From: CAYNRA01 sp046293395
GTDB taxonomy: Bacteria > Bacteroidota > Bacteroidia > Cytophagales > Spirosomataceae
Direction: 5' to 3'
DNA: 64,000 bases
Assembly (NCBI GenBank): GCA_046293395.1
Contig: JBKBOU010000001.1
Location: forward strand, 682,001-746,000
Shown: in pieces, positions 8,502-15,464 of the stretch
Position numbering within the stretch: the stretch's first letter is position 1
How the letters are laid out: each line of letters begins with the position of its first letter
Position numbers and translations under genes: made by a program
Notes under the pieces: generated by a model
The model's database searches: none
What the model was told of the DNA's origin: nothing
What the model saw: only the letters and a program-made list of their open reading frames with translations

Positions 8502-9191
8502 TTATCTACGAACCGTAATTATCCAACGGAAAGCCCATTTCCAAGCAATTTGATACGACTGAATTTCCGCCTTTTCCAGCAAATCAATCCACTCTTTTTT
8601 AGAAAAACCTCTTAGTACCGACAGAGGTGCATCGTTTTTCACGAGATATGAAGAAGAGAACCATTTTGTCAGCCACTTGATAGACCAATATGCGAACGAA
8701 TGTCTGTGCAAATCGGCGATGACAAATCCAGCCGTTGCGTGTTTGTTTAGCCATTTCAACATCTCGACGAGAGAATCGTCAGAAAAGTGATGGCAAAAAA
8801 GTGAGTTAAAAAATAAGGTGGGACGATTTGTATCAAATTCCACCAGTCGGTAGTCATTGCACTGAAAATCAATGGTCGGGTATTGAGCAGAGGCAAACGT
8901 TTGACAATCTGCTTTGAGATCTACACCCAAAAACCGCACATCGGGAAACCTTTTTTTGAACTTTCTTTGCAAAGCGGCTAGATTATCTCCGCCTCCACTT
9001 CCAATTTCAATGATTTGCGCAGCAGGAAACTGTTGAAGCAACGGCTCCATAGCATGTATAATCACCTGATGTCCACCAAGATATGAATTAATGAAGGCTA
9101 GTTCTGTTAAATTTCGGAATAAATCTGCCTGTGGAATGAAAGGCTCATCGAGTAATTCCTTTTGCAAAGAACGGGAGGAAAAGTCAGGCAT
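8502..9191 (-). CDS. SAM-dependent methyltransferase
   Basis: 229 residues. SAM-binding motif I reads IEIGSGGGD (about 61-69), followed by an acidic residue in LGVDLKAD and a motif IV-like segment FFNSLFCHHFSDD, so this is a class I methyltransferase with a Rossmann fold. The C-terminal part is basic and aromatic (WKWAFRWIITVRR), which suggests membrane contact. In many Bacteroidota a methyltransferase of this general type sits next to a type III polyketide synthase. One such synthase lies at 16.7-17.8 kb, but the island and other genes separate them here, so partnership is only an inference. Confidence 0.75.
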   Translation of the reverse strand: MPDFSSRSLQKELLDEPFIPQADLFRNLTELAFINSYLGGHQVIIHAMEPLLQQFPAAQIIEIGSGGGDNLAALQRKFKKRFPDVRFLGVDLKADCQTFASAQYPTIDFQCNDYRLVEFDTNRPTLFFNSLFCHHFSDDSLVEMLKWLNKHATAGFVIADLHRHSFAYWSIKWLTKWFSSSYLVKNDAPLSVLRGFSKKEWIDLLEKAEIQSYQIAWKWAFRWIITVRR

Positions 9192-9463
9192 AGTTCTAAT
9201 TTATTTTTTCAATTTACAATAGGAACACGTACGAAAAACCACCATTTTGAATATTGATTCGAATATACGAGTATCCCAATTCATTTGACTAGACTAAGGT
9301 TTAAAAAAGAATCCAATACTAACGCAATCTATTGAAACGTACATCGGTATATCTACTTTTTTTGTGACTTTGAATCAACTATTCGCCGTTTCATGGAGTT
9401 TTGCTAATTATGAGCTGAAAAAATGTAAATTAGATTTTCTATTGACTAAATTCCAAACCCATT
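9192..9463. other. Intergenic region
   Basis: About 270 bases between two divergent genes, AT-rich. Short frames inside it show no coding character. It must hold the promoters of the methyltransferase and gamma-glutamyltransferase genes, but no full consensus element is clear. Confidence 0.4.
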
Positions 9464-11311
9464 ATGAGAAAAAAACTCCTTTTAATCGGACTTTTGGGGG
9501 CACAAATGTCTTTCGGGCAGTCCTTCAACGTCTTTCCTGTACAAACACAAAAACCACCTCTTCATGGCAAACACTGGATGGCTATTACGGGGAAACCACT
9601 CGCTGCAACAGCTGGTTCCTTGATTTTCGGAAAAGGAGGCAACGCCATTGATGCCTCTTGCGCGATGCTCGCCGCTACAAGTACCATGTGGGATGTTTTG
9701 AGCTGGGGCGGTGAAACCCAAGCACTTATTTACAATCCGAAAACGAAGAAAGTAATTGCTATCAATGCGTTGGGAGTTGCTCCAACGGGTGCAACAGCGG
9801 ACTTTTACAAAAGCAAAGGCTACCAATATCCACCAGAATTTGGCCCATTGGCGGCTGTTACACCCGGAACACCCGGTGGATTAATGGTTATGTTGGCAGA
9901 ATACGGCACAATGAGCTTAAAAGATGTACTTGCTCCAGCTATGGAAATGGCAGCGGGTTATCCTATCGAAGCCCAAACTGCCAATTCTATCGAACGAGGA
10001 AAAGAGCAAATCAAGAAATGGCCTTATTCGAAAAATGTATTTTTACCCCATCTAGGCGAAAAAAGAGAAGCCCCAGAGGCAGGCGAAATATTTGTTCAAA
10101 AGGATTTGTTGAATACGCTTCAGAAATTGGTTGATACAGAAACAGAAGCACTCAAAAAAGGTAAAAACCGCAAAGAAGCTATCTATGCCGCTTATGACCG
10201 CTTCTACAAAGGAGATATTGCCAAAGAAATTGCACGCGGAACACAAGAACAAGGTGGACTGATTACCGAACAAGATTTGGCAAACTGGAAAGTGAAAATT
10301 GAAGAGCCCCTGCATGTAAATTACAAAGGAATTGACGTATATAAATTACAAACTTGGACACAAGGGCCCTCGCTTTTACAATCTTTAAATATGCTTGAAA
10401 ACTTCGATTTGAAAAGTATGGGATACAATAGTACCCGCTACATTCATACCTTGTACCAAGTGATGAACCGTGCCTTTGCGGACCGCGATTTCTACTACGG
10501 AGACCCTGCTTTTGCGCCGGAAGAACCGGTAAAAGGACTTTTATCGAAAGAATATGCCAAAGCAAGGATTCAGGACATAGATATGGAGAAAAACGACCCA
10601 ACTGTTCGTCCAGGAGACCCGTATCCTTTCCAAGGACAAAATAACCCATTCAAAGATTTACTTGATGGCTATAAAGTAGGTGCGTTGGATAATAACAAGC
10701 TAGATGACGAATTTAAAGAGTCTTTTCAGGCGGGTACAACGACCGTTTTAGCAGCAGACAAAGAAGGTTGGGTGGTGTCGATAACGCCGAGTGGTGGTTG
10801 GGTTCCGGCATGTATTGCTGGAAATACAGGAATTGGCTTGAGCCAGCGGATGCAATCGTTTGTATTAGACCCAAAAGAGAATCCGTTTAACGTGGTAGAA
10901 CCAGGCAAACGCCCACGTGTAACCCTCACACCAAGTTTAGCCATGAAAGACGGCAAACCCTTTATGGCATTTGGGAAACAAGCGGGTGACGAACAAGACC
11001 AATTATTGCTTCAATTTTTCTTGAATGTTGTTGAATTTGGCATGACAGTCCAAGAAGCTACCGAAGCACCGAGTTTCAAGACGTATCAAATGTATTCGTC
11101 GTTCGGGAAACACGAGCGGAAGCCGGGTGCCTTGACCTTAAACGAAGCGATGCCTGATTGGATTCGCAGGGATTTGCGTGGAATGGGCTATCGTCTTGAT
11201 TTTCAACCAAGAACAAGCGGGCCTGTCAATGCGATATACTTTGACTGGAAGCATAACTCGTTCTGGGGTGGAAGTAGCAACCACGGCGAAGATTACGGCT
11301 TAGGCTGGTAA
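9464..11311 (+). CDS. ggt: Gamma-glutamyltransferase family protein, exported
   Basis: 615 residues with a cleavable signal peptide (MRKKLLLIGLLGAQMSFGQ). The family is an Ntn hydrolase that cleaves itself in two and removes or transfers gamma-glutamyl groups, for example from glutathione. The large-subunit part is clear (GGNAIDASCAM, WGGETQALIY, PGTPGGL), and the predicted processing site is the Thr in GTTTVLAADKEG at about residue 425, followed by the small subunit (RPRVTLTPSLAMKDGKPFMAFG). It is a single-gene unit with a terminator close behind. Localisation is probably periplasmic. It could also be a cephalosporin-acylase-like member, since substrate cannot be read from the sequence. Confidence 0.88.
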   Translation: MRKKLLLIGLLGAQMSFGQSFNVFPVQTQKPPLHGKHWMAITGKPLAATAGSLIFGKGGNAIDASCAMLAATSTMWDVLSWGGETQALIYNPKTKKVIAINALGVAPTGATADFYKSKGYQYPPEFGPLAAVTPGTPGGLMVMLAEYGTMSLKDVLAPAMEMAAGYPIEAQTANSIERGKEQIKKWPYSKNVFLPHLGEKREAPEAGEIFVQKDLLNTLQKLVDTETEALKKGKNRKEAIYAAYDRFYKGDIAKEIARGTQEQGGLITEQDLANWKVKIEEPLHVNYKGIDVYKLQTWTQGPSLLQSLNMLENFDLKSMGYNSTRYIHTLYQVMNRAFADRDFYYGDPAFAPEEPVKGLLSKEYAKARIQDIDMEKNDPTVRPGDPYPFQGQNNPFKDLLDGYKVGALDNNKLDDEFKESFQAGTTTVLAADKEGWVVSITPSGGWVPACIAGNTGIGLSQRMQSFVLDPKENPFNVVEPGKRPRVTLTPSLAMKDGKPFMAFGKQAGDEQDQLLLQFFLNVVEFGMTVQEATEAPSFKTYQMYSSFGKHERKPGALTLNEAMPDWIRRDLRGMGYRLDFQPRTSGPVNAIYFDWKHNSFWGGSSNHGEDYGLGW

Positions 11312-11330
11312 AAGAAAACGGAAGGAACGA

Positions 11331-11363
11331 AAAAAGCCCGATGGATTTATCGGGCTTTTTTTA
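11331..11363 (+). terminator. Rho-independent terminator after ggt
   Basis: Stem AAAAAGCCCGAT/ATCGGGCTTTTT with a six-base loop and a following T run, 20 bases past the ggt stop. Confidence 0.9.
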
Positions 11364-11436
11364 TGAAATAAAAATCACTTAGTTTCAAGATTTGACTAAA
11401 CGGAAAAATACTGATAAAAGTAGCTTCCTCTCGCCC

Positions 11437-11452
11437 CTCTATTCGAATAGAG
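11437..11452. repeat. Perfect 16-bp palindrome
   Basis: CTCTATTCGAATAGAG reads the same on both strands with no spacer. It lies between the ggt terminator and the recombinase remnant, so it may mark the edge of the island or be a protein-binding site. This is an inference from position only. Confidence 0.35.
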
Positions 11453-11469
11453 TATGATGAGACAAATGA

Positions 11470-11628
11470 CTTATAAATACAAGAGACGTACGCGGTACAG
11501 ATATAAAGCTAATTCAGGAATTGTTGGGGCATAGTGATATAAAGACTACCCTACGATATACACATGTAAGCAATAGAACACTGGGGGGGATTAGCAGCCC
11601 ATTTGATGACTTGAAGGTCAAAGTCTGA
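11470..11628 (+). pseudogene. Tyrosine recombinase (integrase) remnant, C-terminal end only
   Basis: An in-frame stretch ending at TGA 11626-11628 encodes GTDIKLIQELLGHSDIK followed by TTLRYTHVSNRTLGG and SPFDDL. This is the end of a tyrosine recombinase: LLGHSDI with the active-site His, then the nucleophile Tyr in RYTHVS. A stop at 11467 lies just upstream and no catalytic Arg region is present, so only about 50 codons survive. The ending SPFDDL resembles both Bacteroidota Xer-like integrases and the SPLD ending of integron integrases. It reads toward the two cassettes that follow. Confidence 0.8.
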
Positions 11629-11663
11629 ATGAAACAAAATGATCACAATACAAAAAATACTAC

Positions 11664-11671
11664 TATTTTTG
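11664..11671 (+). promoter_or_regulatory. -7 promoter element before cassette 1
   Basis: TATTTTTG matches the Bacteroidota -7 consensus TAnnTTTG and lies 13 bases before the first cassette boundary. No good -33 element is visible. It could drive the cassette genes from outside, as the Pc promoter does in integrons. Confidence 0.35.
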
Positions 11672-11727
11672 CGTAAATTTATGAGTTAGCAGTAATGGTA
11701 GAACGACCCGACCGACAATAATAGACG

Positions 11728-12525
11728 ATGCAGAAAACGACATTTAAAATATCAAAAATGGACTGCCCTTCCGAAGAACAAATGATACGGATGAAACTTG
11801 CAGACTTAACAAATATTAACTCGTTAGACTTTAATATTGCAAAGAGACAATTGACCGTTTTTCACACAGACAACCACGACCAAATTTTTCAGAGACTTGA
11901 CAACTTAAAGTTTGACACTTCAATTATTGAAAGCGTTTCAGTTGACAATTTTACTGCAAAGACAGACAGCGCAGACCAAGAGAAAAAATTACTTTGGAAA
12001 GTTTTAGCAATTAATTTTTTCTTTTTTTCACTTGAAATTACGACAGGTTTCATTTCAAACTCAATGGGACTTATTGCCGACAGTTTGGATATGCTTGCTG
12101 ACAGCATAGTTTACGGACTTGCACTTTTTGCAGTTGGTGGAACGATGACACGAAAGAAAAACATTGCAAAATCAGCAGGATATTTTCAATTGACACTTGC
12201 AATATTTGGTTTTATAGAAGTAATCAGAAGATTTATCGGAACAGAAACAATTCCAGCGTTTCAGACAATGATAATTATTTCAATTCTTGCACTAATTGGA
12301 AACGGACTTTGTTTGTATTTACTACAAAAAAGTAAAAGTAAAGAAGCTCATATGCAAGCAAGTATGATTTTTACCTCAAATGACGTTATTGTAAATTTGG
12401 GAGTAATTTTAGCAGGAGGACTTGTTTATTTGACAAACTCAAAATATCCTGACCTAATCGTTGGAACAATTGTGTTTTTCATAGTCGGACAAGGAGCATT
12501 TAAAATTTTAAAACTTTCAAAATGA
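11728..12525 (+). CDS. Cation transporter with N-terminal HMA-like domain and CDF membrane domain
   Basis: 265 residues. Residues about 1-75 form a heavy-metal-associated-like domain with KMDCPSEEQM, having one Cys instead of the usual CxxC. Residues about 87-262 hold five or six membrane segments of the cation diffusion facilitator type, with metal-site residues in ADSLDMLADS and SNDVIVN. CDF proteins export Zn, Co, Cd or related ions in exchange for protons; here the single Cys and altered site leave the metal open. The cytoplasmic C-terminal domain of classic CDF proteins is missing. It is the cargo of cassette 1, AT-richer than the flanking host genes, and probably horizontally acquired. 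Confidence 0.8.
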   Translation: MQKTTFKISKMDCPSEEQMIRMKLADLTNINSLDFNIAKRQLTVFHTDNHDQIFQRLDNLKFDTSIIESVSVDNFTAKTDSADQEKKLLWKVLAINFFFFSLEITTGFISNSMGLIADSLDMLADSIVYGLALFAVGGTMTRKKNIAKSAGYFQLTLAIFGFIEVIRRFIGTETIPAFQTMIIISILALIGNGLCLYLLQKSKSKEAHMQASMIFTSNDVIVNLGVILAGGLVYLTNSKYPDLIVGTIVFFIVGQGAFKILKLSK

Positions 12526-12552
12526 CGAACGAAAAAAACCACTACTGCTAAC

Positions 12553-12670
12553 AGGGGTTTTGCAAAAGCTGGGCTTCAGTACTAAATTGAACATTTGTAC
12601 TTTCTATTAGCTTTTGTGCTAAATTTGAACTTTCGTACTTCTAATCCCAGCCTTCGCAAAGCCCCCTTCC
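12553..12670. repeat. attC-like imperfect palindrome with tandem repeats
   Basis: The left arm (12553-12582) and right arm (12634-12665) pair imperfectly: GTACT, CCCAGC, GCAAA and CCCC blocks on one side match their complements on the other. The middle holds two imperfect direct repeats, 12582-12610 and 12619-12645, both starting CTAAATT and containing GAAC and GTACTT. The whole segment sits between the end of cassette 1 and the start of cassette 2. It could fold as a long hairpin on a single strand, as integron attC sites do. Confidence 0.6.
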
Positions 12671-12758
12671 GTTGTAGGTAATTGTACGAGAACCGTGCAA
12701 AAAAGAAACCGAGGCGTAAAAAATAGAAAAAAATTATGCTTTGGAATAAGATTTGTGC

Positions 12759-12766
12759 TATATTTG
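12759..12766 (+). promoter_or_regulatory. -7 promoter element of the cassette 2 genes
   Basis: TATATTTG is a perfect Bacteroidota -7 box 20 bases upstream of the ATG at 12787; TTG at 12741-12743 is a possible but close -33. The position argues that the longer frame beginning at 12736 is not the true gene start. Confidence 0.4.
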
Positions 12767-12786
12767 TGTGCCTAAAGCTCTCTTTT

Positions 12787-12990
12787 ATGAAAAAAGTTTT
12801 TAAAAATGGTAAAATCTATAAGATATTGACAGGAAACACAAAAACTGCTCAAGTATCTGGTTCTGCTGTTAATATAGTTTTTGATAGAAACTTATCTTCT
12901 CAAGTATATTCAAAACTTGATAATTCTAAAGAATTTTCAGTTGAAAAAGATGGAAAAAAATACATTGTTAGACAACTTCAGACAATGTAA
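12787..12990 (+). CDS. Small hypothetical protein in cassette 2
   Basis: 67 residues from MKKVFKNGKIYK, basic at the N terminus, with no membrane segment and no family I recognise. The start at 12787 is preferred because a -7 promoter box lies inside the longer frame that begins at 12736. The stop codon overlaps the next start as TAATG, so the two genes are translationally coupled and should work together. Small soluble protein followed by a membrane protein in a mobile cassette could mean a toxin-antitoxin, immunity or defence pair, but nothing in the sequence proves it. Confidence 0.6.
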   Translation: MKKVFKNGKIYKILTGNTKTAQVSGSAVNIVFDRNLSSQVYSKLDNSKEFSVEKDGKKYIVRQLQTM

Positions 12991-13727
12991 TGAATTTAGC
13001 AATTAGCAGCTTAATAATTTTTATTATTGTTAGTCCTGCAATTTTAGCAAGGAGAATATATTTCACGAAAGAACTTTCTAAATCTTTTGTTTCAAGAAAT
13101 ACACTTCAAGAAATATTTAGTTCAATCTTTTTATCTTTTATTTTACATTTTTTATGGTCAGGTTGCGTTGAATTAATTGGTTATAAAATTGATTATAAGA
13201 TAATATTTCAGCTATTATTTAATCCTCAAGCAATCTCGGATTATTCAAATATTACCGATAGTATTTACAACATATTTCTCTACTTCATCTCACTTGCATT
13301 AATATCAACTCTCTTTGGTTTTGTAATACGAAATATAGTTAGAGTGTACAAGTTAGACAGAAAATCTACATTATTGAGATATGATAATACTTGGTATTAT
13401 ATATTTTCAGGCGAAGTATTAGATATTGAAAAGTACAATAAAAATAAAACTATCACTTCTGATAATATTGAACAAAGGATTGTTGATGTCTTAACAAAAT
13501 CTGACGAAAAGTATGTTCTATATAGAGGAAGTTTAATTGACTACCAACTTAATGATAGCAATTCTGTTGATTTCATTGTTTTAGCATCACCAAGAAAACA
13601 GATAATCGGAGAAGATAAAACAAAAGATATTAGCAGTAACTATTTTATTATCCCTTATTCGGAAGTTTTGAATATAAATATAAAATATCTTGAAGTGGAT
13701 GTTGAAAACACAGAAGCTATAGAATAA
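12990..13727 (+). CDS. Membrane protein of unknown function in cassette 2
   Basis: 245 residues. An N-terminal membrane segment (about 3-20) and two more (about 47-63 and 90-112) are followed by a soluble C-terminal half that is probably cytosolic (from about 118), with WYYIFSGE and VLYRGSLIDYQL. This layout resembles some DUF6338-like proteins, but I am not sure of the family. The gene overlaps the previous stop codon (TAATG) and ends at the cassette boundary. Its base composition is very AT-rich compared with the neighbouring host genes, in keeping with transfer. Confidence 0.65.
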   Translation: MNLAISSLIIFIIVSPAILARRIYFTKELSKSFVSRNTLQEIFSSIFLSFILHFLWSGCVELIGYKIDYKIIFQLLFNPQAISDYSNITDSIYNIFLYFISLALISTLFGFVIRNIVRVYKLDRKSTLLRYDNTWYYIFSGEVLDIEKYNKNKTITSDNIEQRIVDVLTKSDEKYVLYRGSLIDYQLNDSNSVDFIVLASPRKQIIGEDKTKDISSNYFIIPYSEVLNINIKYLEVDVENTEAIE

Positions 13728-13741
13728 CAACTACCTACAAC

Positions 13742-14124
13742 ATGGGTAGCCGTTGCACAACTTCTCTCTTCTCTTGATTTTTAGTAGATTTTGCTAAATT
13801 TTGGTTTCATTTAAGGCTTTCTGAGGGAAGGTCTCTTTTGTTCAGAGTTTTAAATCTTGCCTTTTTGATGGGCTTAAATAAGCTGTAATTGAGCCATAAA
13901 AAACCAATTTTGAAGATACATAAGAACTTCCCCAATTTGAGGCAGTTCTTCGACTTTTTTTACCTCTTTTTCATTTCTCCTAAATTACAAATAGTACATC
14001 AATTTTCGTAGCTATTTTTGGAGAAGATTACAGTGCGTTTTCAAAGGAAAACAGACAGTCAAACGAGTTGTAACCTATTTGTCTTTGTTCCCCCCATAAG
14101 AGTTTTGGCCTTCTTCTCACCATT
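13742..14124. other. Non-coding region right of the cassettes
   Basis: About 380 bases without a convincing gene. On the minus strand, 13961-14030 is a diverged copy of 25461-25530. A short minus-strand open stretch around 13890-13980 (VKKVEELPQIGEVL and following) may be a coding relic. GTTGCACAAC at 13752-13761 is a short palindrome. The area looks like decayed mobile or duplicated DNA. Confidence 0.4.
13961..14030 (-). repeat. Dispersed repeat, copy A
   Basis: Read on the minus strand, this segment matches 25461-25530 at roughly three quarters of positions. The best block is TAATCTTC(T/C)CCAAAAATAGC. Both copies can encode the end of a peptide, VIF(S/P)KNSY(E/A)N-stop, and then continue to a purine-rich site and ATGAAAAAGAG. 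Confidence 0.55.
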
Positions 14125-15429
14125 TTATTTGATTGCATAACTGACAAATGCCAACTTCTTGCTATCTGAACTCCAAGACGGCACATTGATTGTCCCTTGC
14201 CCTCCAAAGAAAACCGGCGTGAGGTCTTTTATTTCTTTCGTTTTCAAATCCAATAGACGAAGCTTTACTTGTTTTCCAAACAAATGTGCTTGCTTTTCGT
14301 CGGATTGATACGAAATATACACCACCCATCTGCCATCAGGTGAAGGGTGTGGAAACCAATTGGAGTTTTCATCGAAAGTTACTTGTTCCGGATTGGAACC
14401 ATCTGCATTCATTTTCCAAATTTGCATTCGTCCAGTCCGGTACGAATTAAAATAAATGTATTTGCCGTCGGGTGAATAATCAGGGCCATCATCTAGCCCT
14501 TCTGTGGTGGTTAATCTTGTTTCTTTCCCACCTTCTACACTGATTGTATATACGTCGTAATTTCCATTGCGTTCACCACAGTATGCTAATGTTTTCCCGT
14601 CAGCACTCCATCCGTGCCAGAACGACATGACCTCGGATGTAATTCTGCGGGGCTCCCCTCCGCCAATAGGTAAAATATAAATAGCCGATTTATACGGTTT
14701 TTTCGACGTATCTTCTTTCGTTACATGGCTAATCGCCAACCATTTTTTATCCGGAGAAATTCCATGGTCGTTGTTGTTGTGCACAGCAAAACCTGTCGGT
14801 AGTACACTCATTTTCTTCGTCAGAATATCAATCGTATATAACTTACCGTAACTGTTCAAGATTAAGTAATTTGCAGGATGCCAATTCGGAGCTTCAAAAT
14901 GTTTGTTTATTGCCAAAACGGTTTCAATGCGTCCTGTTGTAATATCAACCGTCTGAATATAACTTGTCGTGTCTTTTTTGGGCTTTTCTGGCGCATATTG
15001 ATGAATGGATTGACCCACTAATTTCCATGCTCCGTCGATTTTCTCCAACATTCTGACTTCTTGGGAGAGCGTTTCTTTTCCCTCTTTATTTATAGATACT
15101 TCGTCATGGACAACATTTGCAAACGTTTTTCCAATATCCATTTGGTAATTGGAGTGAACAGAAAAACCACCATCTGTCATTCTACTTGCAGGAGCTTTCG
15201 CAACAATCTCCGACGGAAAGTTCAAGACACGGCCATCTACCGTCGAAATAAGTACGCGTCCATTGGGTTTCACCGCCCAGCAGGCAGCATGTCCTTCGGC
15301 ATCACCCATTCGCCAAGTCAATCCTTCTTTTTCCAATAATTGAACGATTGCCAACGAATCTTGACTGGTTTGCCCGTACATTTTTCCAATCCATACAAAT
15401 TGAAAAGTAATCAGTAGAAAGGTACGCAT
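14125..15429 (-). CDS. Exported protein with SnoaL/DUF4440-like domain and TolB-type beta-propeller
   Basis: 434 residues with a signal peptide (about 1-19, ending at YGQ). Residues about 25-140 look like a ketosteroid-isomerase/DUF4440-type fold (LEKEGLTWRMGDAEGHAACW, followed by a small beta domain). From about 150 there are WD40-like PD40 repeats with the usual phrases SPDKKWLAISH, SADGKTLAYCG, SPDGKYIYFNS and SPDGRWVVYIS. Such propellers are found in TolB and in periplasmic sensors and peptidases, but no peptidase domain follows here. It precedes nothing on its strand within 35 bases except that the sugar isomerase gene lies upstream, so both may share a transcript. Confidence 0.8.
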   Translation of the reverse strand: MRTFLLITFQFVWIGKMYGQTSQDSLAIVQLLEKEGLTWRMGDAEGHAACWAVKPNGRVLISTVDGRVLNFPSEIVAKAPASRMTDGGFSVHSNYQMDIGKTFANVVHDEVSINKEGKETLSQEVRMLEKIDGAWKLVGQSIHQYAPEKPKKDTTSYIQTVDITTGRIETVLAINKHFEAPNWHPANYLILNSYGKLYTIDILTKKMSVLPTGFAVHNNNDHGISPDKKWLAISHVTKEDTSKKPYKSAIYILPIGGGEPRRITSEVMSFWHGWSADGKTLAYCGERNGNYDVYTISVEGGKETRLTTTEGLDDGPDYSPDGKYIYFNSYRTGRMQIWKMNADGSNPEQVTFDENSNWFPHPSPDGRWVVYISYQSDEKQAHLFGKQVKLRLLDLKTKEIKDLTPVFFGGQGTINVPSWSSDSKKLAFVSYAIK

Positions 15430-15464
15430 ACTTATTTCGTTTGGTTAGATAGTATTAAAAAAGG

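Larger units (their letters stand above)
11685..12670 (+). mobile_element. Gene cassette 1 (integron-like), with attC-like tail
   Basis: The left boundary GTTAGCAGTAATGGT (11685-11699) and the inner right boundary ACCACTACTGCTAAC (12538-12552) are inverted copies with one mismatch in 15. They enclose exactly one gene. A large imperfect palindrome follows (12553-12670), and then the next boundary begins with GTT. In integron cassettes the two ends of each cassette come from one split attC site and therefore match each other, which is what is seen here. The RYYYAAC/GTTRRRY consensus is only partly met, and no complete integrase is present, so this is called integron-like. Confidence 0.55.
12671..13741 (+). 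mobile_element. Gene cassette 2 (integron-like)
   Basis: Left boundary GTTGTAGGTAATTGT (12671-12685) and right boundary ACAACTACCTACAAC (13727-13741) are inverted copies with one mismatch in 15. The right copy touches the stop codon of the last gene. The ends share a frame with cassette 1 (GTTnnnnGTAATnGT and ACnACTACnnnnAAC) but differ in the variable bases, which match within each cassette. It carries two coupled genes of very AT-rich sequence. No palindrome like that after cassette 1 is obvious to the right, so the attC-like tail of this cassette looks lost or rearranged. Confidence 0.55.

Noticed and set aside
9364..9651. 95-codon plus-strand frame before ggt
   Set aside because: It overlaps the ggt signal peptide region in another frame and starts in an intergenic stretch without a ribosome-binding site.
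13742..14124. Possible insertion sequence right of cassette 2
   Set aside because: GTTGCACAAC and a GTTGTAACC-like end could be terminal repeats, but no transposase or target duplication can be shown.
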